Positions 8,890 to 15,665 of a DNA stretch of 64,000 nucleotides are shown one piece after another. The notes beneath the pieces are model-generated. The model saw only the letters and a program-made list of their open reading frames with translations, was not told the DNA's origin and did no database searches. Source of the stretch: Nissabacter sp. SGAir0207 (GTDB lineage: Bacteria > Pseudomonadota > Gammaproteobacteria > Enterobacterales > Enterobacteriaceae); contig NZ_CP028035.1 of assembly GCF_005491205.1 (NCBI RefSeq), forward strand, positions 3,348,001 to 3,412,000. The letters are read 5' to 3'. Within the stretch, counting starts at the first letter, position 1. Each line of letters starts with the position of its first letter. A program made the position numbers and the translations under genes.

Positions 8890-9667
8890 ATACGTCCTTA
8901 ATGATTAGGCGAGTATCTTCATGTATATCATCAGTTCCGATACGACTGTAGAACTGTGAAAATCTTTGCAGAATATGCTCAATATATGGTGACGAAACCA
9001 CATTGAAAAAAGATGACTCTTGACCCTCCTTAATTTTCATATTTTTATATAGCGTGTTTTTGTCTCTTTTGTACTTTTGAAAATGAAGCGTTTTACTTAT
9101 ATTTTTCAATGCTTGTAAAGGTAAACTAATCGGCTCACCTAAATCAATCACGAATCCTTCCGAATTATCCCCTAATAACCCTTCTACAAAATAGACATTA
9201 GATTTTGCATGACTTAATAAGGAATCCAAGTATTTTTTATTATTCTCTTTGAGGATTTTAATTTCCGCATGAACATTTTTTTTGTCTATAAAGCAAAAAT
9301 ACTGCTTTATAGCTTCTTGTGTTTTGGAATCTATTTTCTTTGACTCCAAGTATTTTTTTATTTCATTCGCACCAAATATTTTATATTTTTCTATATCGAT
9401 ATTATACTTTTTAAGCAGTACATCAAATTGGTTACTTATTGAATTTATTGAACTTTTATAAATTTCTTCATCGCCGTATAAAGTCATCCAATCATTCAAT
9501 TTATAAACTGGTAAACAGACAATTTTACTGATTTTTTCATGCTCAAGATCACATCGGGCAGTTATAATTATTCCATAACATTGGTTTCCTGAGGAGCTTT
9601 CTAAACATGAGAAAATGCTCCCTTGAGTAAAAGATCCATTAATACAGTCAATTACCACTTTCCGCAT
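8876..9667 (-). CDS. Uncharacterised protein, partner of the SF1 helicase in satellite cargo
   Basis: A 263-residue protein I do not recognise. It is rich in Lys, Ile and Asn, has no signal peptide or membrane segment, and is probably cytoplasmic. The N-terminal 50 residues look like a small beta fold with a conserved-looking motif TARCDLEHEK (36-45). A Lys/Glu-rich helical middle (about 75-155) and a C-terminal domain follow. I chose the ATG at 9667 because AAGGTGG lies upstream at good spacing; the GTG at 9679 has no spaced site. Its last codons overlap the helicase start. It may sense or bind the target of the helicase, but there is no direct evidence of function. Confidence 0.7.
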   Translation of the reverse strand: MRKVVIDCINGSFTQGSIFSCLESSSGNQCYGIIITARCDLEHEKISKIVCLPVYKLNDWMTLYGDEEIYKSSINSISNQFDVLLKKYNIDIEKYKIFGANEIKKYLESKKIDSKTQEAIKQYFCFIDKKNVHAEIKILKENNKKYLDSLLSHAKSNVYFVEGLLGDNSEGFVIDLGEPISLPLQALKNISKTLHFQKYKRDKNTLYKNMKIKEGQESSFFNVVSSPYIEHILQRFSQFYSRIGTDDIHEDTRLIIKDVYEKR

Positions 9668-9802
9668 GGTCTCACCCACCTTTTATAAGACAAGAAAGAC
9701 TAATGTAATAAGGCGCCAGCATCTAAAACAAGATAAACCTCATTCTAATGTGATCAACATAATATTTAATTTTCTTCTTTGAGTCTGGAGGGTTCGCGCG
9801 CA

Positions 9803-9821
9803 ATGCTACCCCCGCCTCGCC
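9803..9821 (-). other. Candidate cos (cohesive-end) site, P2/186 type
   Basis: On the minus strand the 19 bases read GGCGAGGCGGGGGTAGCAT. From memory the P2/P4 cohesive end is GGCGAGGCGGGGAAAGCAC and that of 186 ends in GCAT; only about three positions differ. It lies just past the late gene delta, where P4 has cos. A P2-like helper terminase would cut here to package the satellite. Confidence 0.6.
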
Positions 9822-9830
9822 TGCCCGCTT

Positions 9831-9956
9831 TATGCATCGTTTTTTATGCAGCTGCATGTACCGGGCGAAGCCGCGCCGGGCATGGGCTGACGGGGTGTTT
9901 GGTGCGCTGCATTCTGCATGCAAATCCATGCACGTTATGCATGCGTTGCTCTTTAC
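9831..9956. repeat. Cluster of ATGCAT/TGCATG palindromes beside cos
   Basis: ATGCAT (9832), the 12-bp palindrome ATGCAGCTGCAT (9847-9858), then TGCATGCA and TGCATGC-type repeats between about 9909 and 9946. They lie between the cos candidate and delta and could be terminase or regulator binding sites. No gene is seen in the roughly 370 bp between the cargo gene and delta. Confidence 0.4.
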
Positions 9957-10038
9957 AAACCGGGCTGGCCAGAAAAAGGGCGTTGAAAGGACGAAAAGCG
10001 GAGATAGAAAAGCCGCTGGTTTCAGCGGCCGTTGTTGG

Positions 10039-10290
10039 TCAGTGGAGGGTGCGGAAGGCTGAGCCGTAGCGCCCGATTGTCTGGCGTTCTTTCACCAGCT
10101 CCGGCGTGACTGCGGGAAGCGGTTCGGGCTGCGGCGGCGCGGTGATGACTTTCGTAATGCTCTCACTGGTTTTGAACGTGCAGGAGCAGTCGAGGCTGGT
10201 GCACTGGTGATAGCGCTCCTTCACCTGCTCCGACATATAGCGGCTCGATTTGGCGTGCGCCGGGCTTTTGCAGTACGGGCAGTGCATCAT
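10039..10290 (-). CDS. Ogr/Delta-type zinc-finger transcription activator of the satellite
   Basis: An 83-residue protein with the Ogr/Delta zinc-finger pattern HCPYC...CTSLDCSC (Cys4, Cys7, Cys30, Cys35) and the conserved SRYMSEQVKERYHQC stretch. Ogr of P2 and Delta of P4 bind late promoters and recruit RNA polymerase through its alpha subunit, coupling satellite and helper late expression. The start overlaps the stop of the upstream sid-like gene by 4 bp, so both are one late operon reading leftward. In P4 psu follows delta; here no psu is found and the transcript runs on to the cos region and cargo. Confidence 0.85.
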   Translation of the reverse strand: MMHCPYCKSPAHAKSSRYMSEQVKERYHQCTSLDCSCTFKTSESITKVITAPPQPEPLPAVTPELVKERQTIGRYGSAFRTLH

Positions 10291-10997
10291 TTCTTTTTAC
10301 CTTCCCTTATCCACGGACGGTGTACGTGGATGGCATCCCACGCCCTGTTGCGCTTAATCGGATTGGCATAAAGCACCATATCCACGCCAGTGAGCGCCGG
10401 ACGCCACAGGCCGATATTCTCCAGCACCGGCGCTTCGGTCAGCACCTTCTCCGGCAGCGCGGCCGCCGCGCGGGTCAGCGCGTTACCAATCAGCTCCGCC
10501 ACGACCTGCATATCGCTGCGCTCGTCGTCGCCGCGTGGACTGACCTTCTCACGCTGGAGCCGCAGGCGGATGGCCCACAACAGCGAAGGGCTGACGTTGC
10601 GCAGCGCCGACTGCCAGGTCGCGTCGGCAAACTCGTTGAAGGCCAGCTGGTGCGCATAGACGTATTCCTTACCCGTTACACAGGCGTTAAGCATGAAAAC
10701 CTGTTTATCCAGCTCCAGCTCGGCAATCAGCCCGGTAAACTCTTCCGCCAGCTCCCGGCTGGCAATGCGCTGACTGTGCTCCGCCTTCAGCTCGTTGGTC
10801 AGGTTGCCGCGCAGGTTGCGAAAGCGGGTGCGCCAGTTCGTTTCGGCTTCCTTTCCCGCCTCAATAGCCGCCTCACGCTCTTTCTCGCAGCGGGTAATGT
10901 CGGCGCAGGTGTTGTTGTACTGTCTCATCTTCTCAAGATGCGCGGTGCGGGCTGCTTCAAAGCTTTTCAGGGTAGTGCTCTTTTCCGGGGTGCTCAT
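10287..10997 (-). CDS. sid: Sid-like capsid size determination protein
   Basis: A 236-residue, mostly helical and highly charged protein. It shares with P4 Sid (244 residues) an ARxAHLE start, a WRTxFRxxxGxLxxELKxxH segment (here WRTRFRNLRGNLTNELKAEH) and a following RIASRELAEEF stretch; this comparison is from memory. Sid forms an external scaffold on the helper capsid and forces the small T=4 shell that fits only the satellite genome. It is first in the leftward sid-delta operon. A GAGAGA stretch precedes the ATG. The C-terminal half is more diverged than the N-terminal half, so I call it Sid-like and cannot say which helper capsid it suits. Confidence 0.65.
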   Translation of the reverse strand: MSTPEKSTTLKSFEAARTAHLEKMRQYNNTCADITRCEKEREAAIEAGKEAETNWRTRFRNLRGNLTNELKAEHSQRIASRELAEEFTGLIAELELDKQVFMLNACVTGKEYVYAHQLAFNEFADATWQSALRNVSPSLLWAIRLRLQREKVSPRGDDERSDMQVVAELIGNALTRAAAALPEKVLTEAPVLENIGLWRPALTGVDMVLYANPIKRNRAWDAIHVHRPWIREGKKK

Positions 10998-11072
10998 AGC
11001 TTTTCTCTCTCTGTAAAGGATGTCGCTATTCTGCTATTCACCACCAGACAAATCATTTCATTGCTGCCCGCC

Positions 11073-11109
11073 TGTAGCTGAGCAAACACGACTGTATTCT
11101 GACCGCACA
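11073..11109 (-). promoter_or_regulatory. Possible Delta/Ogr activator sites upstream of sid
   Basis: P2/P4 late promoters carry TGT-N12-ACA about 55 bp before the transcription start. Here TGT-N12-ACG (11073-11090) and TGT-N11-ACA (11093-11109) lie 76-112 bp before the sid start. Neither is a perfect match, so this is tentative. Confidence 0.3.
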
Positions 11110-11193
11110 ACCCCTTTGAGCTTTTAGTTTTATATAAAACTGTTCACTACTCTTCACTCTTGGAAAAAAGATAATAAATACATTAAGTAAAGG

Positions 11194-11243
11194 GGTGAAC
11201 ACTTGAGAATGAACTGTTCACCGAGTGTTCACCACTGTTCACC
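11194..11243. repeat. TGTTCACC iteron cluster (crr-like)
   Basis: Four exact copies of the octamer: GGTGAACA at 11194-11201 (inverted), and TGTTCACC at 11215-11222, 11226-11233 and 11236-11243; a near match TGTTCACT is at 11141. P4 alpha binds TGTTCACC repeats at ori1 and at crr, both needed for replication. This cluster lies before alpha, the other after it, as expected for crr and ori. Confidence 0.8.
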
Positions 11244-11331
11244 CGCTTTTAAGCCGGTCTTTTTCTGGCGAGCATTTTTTCAAAGTTTTTAGCTATTAAT
11301 GCATCTGAGTTTCCGGTCAGTTTTTTATAAA

Positions 11332-11366
11332 TGGCATTCTCTGGCATTCTTTGGCATACGGTGGCA
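11332..11366 (+). repeat. Four TGGCA repeats phased at exactly 10 bp
   Basis: TGGCA begins at 11332, 11342, 11352 and 11362, one per helical turn, with CATTCT spacers in the first units. It lies about 150 bp before alpA in an otherwise gene-free stretch. It is a plausible cooperative binding site for the AlpA/Vis protein or another regulator. The small frame over it looks non-coding. Confidence 0.5.
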
Positions 11367-11514
11367 AACAGTGTGCAACAGAACGCGATTTTGCTCATTT
11401 ACCATCGGACGGCGGCTTGTTTACACGGGCAAAAATATTCTCACAATAGGGGGTTACCAGCACAACGCGACCGGAACCGGCCAGCGCCGCCCGGATACAA
11501 AATGAGGTAACACC

Positions 11515-11772
11515 ATGCTTTCCACCGCTTCACCGTCCGCCCCGGCCACGCCGACTGTTAACGACCTTCAGTATCCCCGCGACCGCTTTATGCGCCTGCC
11601 GGAGGTTATCAGCACCTGCGGCCTGTCCCGCTCCACTATTTACGACCTGATTTGCCGCGAGCAGTTTCCCTCGCAGATTTCCCTCGGCGGCAAGAACGTC
11701 GCCTGGCTGGCGTCGGAGATTGACGACTGGATGCAGGCCCGCATCGCGCAGCGTGCCGGAGGTGCGGCATGA
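11515..11772 (+). CDS. AlpA/Vis-family DNA-binding regulator
   Basis: An 85-residue protein of the AlpA family. After a 23-residue Thr/Ala/Pro-rich tail comes the winged helix-turn-helix: RFMRLPEVISTCGLSRSTIYDLICREQFPSQISLGGKNVAWLASEIDDWM in pattern, with the diagnostic GLSRSTIY and W-x-x-SEIDDW motifs. In P4 the homologue Vis both represses early transcription and acts as excisionase, helping Int remove the element. GAGG lies about 10 bp before the ATG. The last base pairs overlap the next gene (ATGA). As first gene of the rightward block it probably controls the choice between integrated and replicating state. Confidence 0.85.
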   Translation: MLSTASPSAPATPTVNDLQYPRDRFMRLPEVISTCGLSRSTIYDLICREQFPSQISLGGKNVAWLASEIDDWMQARIAQRAGGAA

Positions 11773-12017
11773 TTAAGCTTAACTTCGGCACCCGCAGCTA
11801 TCCGCTGAGCCAGGAAGAGGCCGTGTACGTGGCCGAAAGCCTGCTTTCCGCCGTCGGCGGCAAAAAATCCACGCTGCCCGCATTCAACAGCGGCCGCCAC
11901 GGCCATATTTCAGTGCTCACCGAAAAACCGAAATCTGCGAAGGGAAGCAAGGGGGAGAAAAGCGAGAACTTCCGATCAAATCCGCCGCAACCCGATCACG
12001 TCCTGACCGATTGCTGA
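11769..12017 (+). CDS. Small hypothetical satellite protein
   Basis: An 82-residue protein overlapping alpA by 4 bp (ATGA), so almost surely co-translated. The first 50 residues ([27 protein letters not shown]) look folded, with a helix suited to protein or DNA contacts; the C-terminal 30 are Lys/Ser-rich and probably disordered. I do not recognise the family. It lies in the satellite early region, where P4-like elements carry small accessory proteins. Confidence 0.6.
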   Translation: MIKLNFGTRSYPLSQEEAVYVAESLLSAVGGKKSTLPAFNSGRHGHISVLTEKPKSAKGSKGEKSENFRSNPPQPDHVLTDC

Positions 12018-12030
12018 GGAAAAAGGCCCG

Positions 12031-12558
12031 ATGTTTAAAAAAAGGCTTTTTTCTGGCGAGCCGCCGGTGTACTGTTTTCCCGCTGCCGCAAAATCGGCAG
12101 CCGGGCGTAGGAACCCGAGTTACTCAATGGCGACACAACACGCGCCATGCGTGTTTTTTTACGTCGTAGCCTCAGTGCGCCAATTTTTAGCGCAGCGGTT
12201 TTTGTGCCGTTGTGCCTCTAAGACAATGGTGGCTCAGGCGGGGCAGCCTTCGGGCTGGCCGGTATTCATTGAGGCCGGTATTCCTACCCCCGTCTGGGCT
12301 GCCACCCCCGAGTGTAGGAACTCTGGTGGTAGCGTTAACCGCTACTCAATGGAGTCTGCCACTATGGCCGCAACCCTCATTTCTGCACGCATGCAGTTCA
12401 CCTTTTTATTTGCCGCCGTGCGCCGCGCCGATACCGCCGCCCGTCCCTGCATGCTGCGCACCACTGCCGAAACCGAAACTGCTGCCCGCCGCCTGCTGGC
12501 CCGCGATTACGTGCTGTTCTTTGCCGGTCGCCTGCCGTTCTGCGAGGTGGCCGCATGA
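12031..12558 (+). CDS. Icd/Ash-family protein (host cell-division inhibitor-like)
   Basis: A 175-residue frame whose C-terminal 60 residues ([45 protein letters not shown]) are typical of the Icd-like/Ash small proteins of enterobacterial P4-like prophages. The middle part, [32 protein letters not shown] in pattern, is the Ash segment. Icd in P1 and Kil in P4 disturb cell division, but function here is inferred. AGGAAAAAGG precedes the ATG at 12031; internal ATGs at 12127, 12364 and 12391 are also possible. The 5' 330 bp overlap the antisense repeats of a CI-type immunity RNA, so the long frame may be partly leader RNA, with only the short C-terminal form translated. Confidence 0.6.
   Translation: MFKKRLFSGEPPVYCFPAAAKSAAGRRNPSYSMATQHAPCVFFYVVASVRQFLAQRFLCRCASKTMVAQAGQPSGWPVFIEAGIPTPVWAATPECRNSGGSVNRYSMESATMAATLISARMQFTFLFAAVRRADTAARPCMLRTTAETETAARRLLARDYVLFFAGRLPFCEVAA
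12107..12352 (+). ncRNA. Candidate P4 CI-type immunity RNA region (seqA, seqB, seqC)
   Basis: GTAGGAAC...TACTCAATGG occurs twice (12107-12114 with 12121-12130; 12314-12321 with 12343-12352). Between them lies the matching antisense element CATTGAG (12267-12273) ... TTCCTAC (12281-12287). The central element can pair with either outer copy. In P4, seqB of the short CI RNA pairs with seqA and seqC of the leader and causes premature termination, which is satellite immunity. The downstream copy also holds a GTAGCG/CGCTAC hairpin between its two halves. Confidence 0.6.
12137..12160 (+). terminator. Terminator hairpin just after seqA in the immunity region
   Basis: AACACGC (12137-12143), loop GCCAT, GCGTGTT (12149-12155), then five more T. 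It follows the upstream antisense-target repeat by 7 bp, as expected for the early terminator controlled by a CI-type RNA. Confidence 0.6.
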
Positions 12559-12821
12559 ATACTCTGTCCGCCCGACTCAATAACCACGACAGCTACCCCA
12601 TTCCCCACGCCGATTTTCTCCGCCTTCAGCATGCCCACAGCGTCGGCGTGACCGTGCTCGACATGCTGAACGTGATTGAATGCTCCGGTAACCGCCACAG
12701 CGGCCCGGACGGCGACGCGCTGGCGTCCGTGGTGGCGCTGCTTACCGACCAGTTGGGAAAAGTAGTCAGCACATGCGAATCCGTCATGCTTAACGATATG
12801 GAGGTCTCCCGTGACAACTAA
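12555..12821 (+). CDS. Small hypothetical satellite protein
   Basis: An 88-residue acidic protein starting in the ATGA overlap with the preceding gene. It has two predicted helices ([24 protein letters not shown] and [24 protein letters not shown] in pattern), separated by a Gly/Pro/Asp loop. I do not recognise a named family, but small proteins of this kind lie before alpha in many P4-like elements. The 3' end overlaps the next GTG start by 11 bp. It was probably acquired with the satellite backbone, since its codon use resembles alpha. Confidence 0.6.
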   Translation: MNTLSARLNNHDSYPIPHADFLRLQHAHSVGVTVLDMLNVIECSGNRHSGPDGDALASVVALLTDQLGKVVSTCESVMLNDMEVSRDN

Positions 12822-13149
12822 CAATCAGTCCTGCCTGCCTATTGAGGTGCGCACCGCCGTTTACCGCCGCGCTGTGGCCCAGGGTTACCTGACCGCCTGC
12901 GAGTGCTACGGCCTCGACGTGTCCGCCTCGCTGGACGAGGTGCAGATGACCATCGCGCTGGAGCTGGAAGGCTACTACGTGCGGAAGTACGGCCCGGAAA
13001 ACGGTATGGACATGGCCTGCACCATGCTCAGCGAAATGGTGCAGCCCGACGTGCTGGTCGCCGCGCCGCAGCTGACGCGCATGGGGGAAACCATGATGGA
13101 TGAACTGCTGTGCGGCCGCCTGGCCGCCTCAAAAGCCACGCTGCACTAA
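12811..13149 (+). CDS. Small hypothetical satellite protein (DUF5375-like)
   Basis: A 112-residue protein starting at GTG 12811 with GGAGG (12800-12804) upstream and overlapping the previous gene. The pattern PIEVRTAVYRRAVAQGYL...LALELEGYYVRKYG...ACTMLSEM...PDVL resembles the small proteins preceding the primase in P4-like islands, which I recall as DUF5375; the family name is from memory. Mostly helical, no signal peptide. It ends 9 bp before alpha and its stop is part of the alpha ribosome site (TAAGGAGG). Function unknown. Confidence 0.65.
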   Translation: MTTNNQSCLPIEVRTAVYRRAVAQGYLTACECYGLDVSASLDEVQMTIALELEGYYVRKYGPENGMDMACTMLSEMVQPDVLVAAPQLTRMGETMMDELLCGRLAASKATLH

Positions 13150-13158
13150 GGAGGCCGC

Positions 13159-15477
13159 ATGAAACATATCGTCACCGACACCGTGCGCGCCGCCGCCGGT
13201 CACTGGCCGCAGCTCTTACCCGCGCTGGGTATCAGCATCAACGCCGCCGGGCAGCACTCGCCGTGCCCGGTCTGCGGCGGCAAAGACCGCTTTCGCTTTG
13301 ACAATCAGGCCGGGCGCGGCACGTGGGTCTGCAACCAGTGTGGCGCGGGCGACGGGCTGGCGCTGGTTGAAAAGGCGCTGGACGTGAACACAAAGGAGGC
13401 CGCCTGCCGGGTGGCCGGGCTGATTGGCACGCTGCCCGTCATGCTTCCGGCAGTTACGTCAGAAAAAACCAATGAAGAAAAGGCACAGGCCCGCCTTAAG
13501 GCCGCACAGGAAACCACCCGGCTTGTTGCCGGTGCGAAAGCGCAGGCCGGTAACGCCTACCTGAGCGGCAAGGGGCTGGCTGAAATGCCCGTTCTGACGC
13601 TGACCACGTCCAGACGTATCAGCGACACCACTTACCAGCCCGGCGACCTGCTTGTGCCGCTGACGGATTTTTCCGGCGCTACTGTCAACGCCCAGCTGAT
13701 TAACGCGGACGGCACCAAACGTACCCTTGCGGGCGGCCAGGTGAAGGAAGCATTCCACCGCCTGGGCGAACCCGGCGACACGCTCTGGCTGACCGAAGGC
13801 TATGCCACTGGCCTGACCGTGCACCGGCTTACCGGCCAGGCGGTTTACGTGGCCTTAAGCGCCAACAACCTGCCCGCACTGGCGGAGCGCCTGCACGCGG
13901 AATACCCGGAGGCAATGATACTGATTGCCGCCGATAACGACGAGAACGGCACTGGCCAGCTGCGTGCCGAAGCGGCGGCAAAGCGCTGTAACGGAAAGCC
14001 CGCACTGCCGCCCGTCACCGGCGACTGGAACGACGTCTTTCAGACTGAAGGGGAAATGACCACTCAGGCGATGCTGACCGCGTTCACGCAGCCGAAAACG
14101 CTCAGCCCGTTTGAGTCGGTGAGCGAGGCCGACCTGAAGGCCATGAGCGCCAGCCAGAAGGCCGAGCTGCTGGCCGCGCACTATCTCAACACGCTGGCCG
14201 TGCCGGTCGTCGGTGAAGACCTCTGCCGCTATGAGGGCGGCGCGTGGCAGGTGCTGCCGTACCGGGTACTGAGCCGGGAAATCGCCGCGCTGTTTCAGAA
14301 GGTGCGCGCGCCGTTTTCGGCAACCGGCATTGGCGGCATCGTGGACACGCTCAAGCTGATGGTGCCGCAGATGGGCGCCCCGGCCCGGCGGCTGATTGGT
14401 TTTCGCAATGGCGTATTCGATACCGCAACCGGCACCTTTGGCCCGCATAAAAAAGAGCACTGGCTCAGAACCATCAACAGCGTGAACTACACCACGCCAA
14501 AGGCGGGCGAGAATCTGGCGGACGACGCCCCGAACTTCTGGCAGTGGCTGACGCGGGCGGCCGGACGTAATGAAACTAAGCAGGAGCGTATCCTCGCGGC
14601 GTTATTTATGGTGCTAGCAAACCGCTACGACTGGCAGCTTTTCCTCGAAGTCACCGGCCCCGGCGGCAGCGGGAAAAGCGTGATGGCGTCGATTGCCCGT
14701 CTGCTGGCAGGCGAGGACAACACCACGGCCGCCACCATCGACACGCTGGAGTCGTCACGGGAACGTGCCTCGGTCGTGGGCTACTCCTTAATTATTCTGC
14801 CGGACCAGGAGAAATGGAGCGGCGACGGCGCGGGCATCAAGGCGATTACCGGCGGCGACGCCGTGGCGATTGACCCGAAGTACCGCGACGCCTATTCAAC
14901 CCACATCCCGGCGGTAATACTGGCGGTGAACAACAACCCGATGCGCTTTAGCGACCGCAGCGGCGGCGTATCCCGTCGCCGGGTTATCTTGCCGTTCCCG
15001 GACGTGATACCGGCAAACGAACGCGACCCGCAGCTGCTGGAAAAGATTGCCGGTGAGCTGGCAGTTATCGTGCGCCACCTGATGCAGCGCTTCGCCCGCC
15101 CGGACGATGCCCGCGAGCTGTTACAGGCGCAGCAGTCGTCAGAGGAAGCGCTGGAAATCAAGCGCAGCGCCGACCCGCTGGTCGACTTCTGCGGCTACCT
15201 GTCGCCACTGAGCACGCCTACCGGGCTGTTTATCGGCAACGCGAATATCCGGCCGATGAACCCCAGACGCTACCTGTACCACGCCTATCTGTCGTTTATG
15301 GAGGCCAGAGGGCATCAGCACCCCATGAGCCTGACGGCGTTCGGCCAGGCGGTGCCACAGACGCTGAAGGAGTATGAGATTGAGCTGCTGAAGCGTAAGA
15401 CGAAGAACGGCATCCAGACCAGCCTGGAGCTGAGCGAAGACTGCGAGGCTGACTGGCTGCCACGCTGTGATGGCTAA
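13159..15477 (+). CDS. P4 alpha-type primase/helicase (replication initiator)
   Basis: A 772-residue multifunctional replication protein. At the N-terminus is a zinc ribbon, CPVC (Cys36, Cys39) with CNQC (Cys58, Cys61), used for primer synthesis. A Toprim domain follows (LTEGYATGLTV near 210, IAADNDENGTGQ near 256, DWNDVF). The C-terminal half is an SF3/D5-type helicase with Walker A VTGPGGSGKS (about 498-507), an IILPDQE segment and ILAVNNNPMRF (sensor, near 590). In P4 the C-terminus also binds the TGTTCACC iterons to start replication, and iteron clusters flank this gene. AGGAGG lies 8 bp before the ATG. The length equals that of P4 alpha, and nothing is missing. Confidence 0.92.
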   Translation: MKHIVTDTVRAAAGHWPQLLPALGISINAAGQHSPCPVCGGKDRFRFDNQAGRGTWVCNQCGAGDGLALVEKALDVNTKEAACRVAGLIGTLPVMLPAVTSEKTNEEKAQARLKAAQETTRLVAGAKAQAGNAYLSGKGLAEMPVLTLTTSRRISDTTYQPGDLLVPLTDFSGATVNAQLINADGTKRTLAGGQVKEAFHRLGEPGDTLWLTEGYATGLTVHRLTGQAVYVALSANNLPALAERLHAEYPEAMILIAADNDENGTGQLRAEAAAKRCNGKPALPPVTGDWNDVFQTEGEMTTQAMLTAFTQPKTLSPFESVSEADLKAMSASQKAELLAAHYLNTLAVPVVGEDLCRYEGGAWQVLPYRVLSREIAALFQKVRAPFSATGIGGIVDTLKLMVPQMGAPARRLIGFRNGVFDTATGTFGPHKKEHWLRTINSVNYTTPKAGENLADDAPNFWQWLTRAAGRNETKQERILAALFMVLANRYDWQLFLEVTGPGGSGKSVMASIARLLAGEDNTTAATIDTLESSRERASVVGYSLIILPDQEKWSGDGAGIKAITGGDAVAIDPKYRDAYSTHIPAVILAVNNNPMRFSDRSGGVSRRRVILPFPDVIPANERDPQLLEKIAGELAVIVRHLMQRFARPDDARELLQAQQSSEEALEIKRSADPLVDFCGYLSPLSTPTGLFIGNANIRPMNPRRYLYHAYLSFMEARGHQHPMSLTAFGQAVPQTLKEYEIELLKRKTKNGIQTSLELSEDCEADWLPRCDG

Positions 15478-15494
15478 GCCAGACAACAGACATC

Positions 15495-15518
15495 AAACCG
15501 GCTCCGGCCGGTTTTTTT
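15495..15518 (+). terminator. Rho-independent terminator after alpha
   Basis: AAACCGG (15495-15501) pairs with CCGGTTT (15508-15514), followed by a T run to 15518. It ends the rightward alpA-to-alpha transcript just before the origin. Confidence 0.8.
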
Positions 15519-15527
15519 ATGCCTGAA

Positions 15528-15638
15528 GGTGAACAGTGTTCACCTCGGATGAACAGTGGTGAAGACTCCTTATGCAAGTGATCACCCCTCAATATGCTGA
15601 AAATAAAGAACAAAAATAAAAGGTGAACAGGGTGAACA
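15528..15638. repeat. Candidate satellite replication origin (ori1-like iterons)
   Basis: Four exact octamers: the palindrome GGTGAACAGTGTTCACC (15528-15544), then GGTGAACA at 15622-15629 and 15631-15638, plus degenerate copies near 15549. The stretch between (15570-15620) is AT-rich, suited to duplex opening. P4 alpha recognises exactly this octamer at ori1, and the position after alpha and before int fits. Confidence 0.8.
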
Positions 15639-15665
15639 CTGTTCCGTAAAATCTTTTTTTCTGGA

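Noticed and set aside
6601..9667. Gabija (GajA/GajB) as an explanation for the helicase pair
   Set aside because: GajA is an OLD-family ATPase-nuclease; the partner here lacks Walker motifs and any Toprim pattern.
11299..11505. A 68-codon frame before alpA
   Set aside because: It spans the phased TGGCA repeats, has no ribosome site and no protein-like pattern; a regulatory region is more likely.
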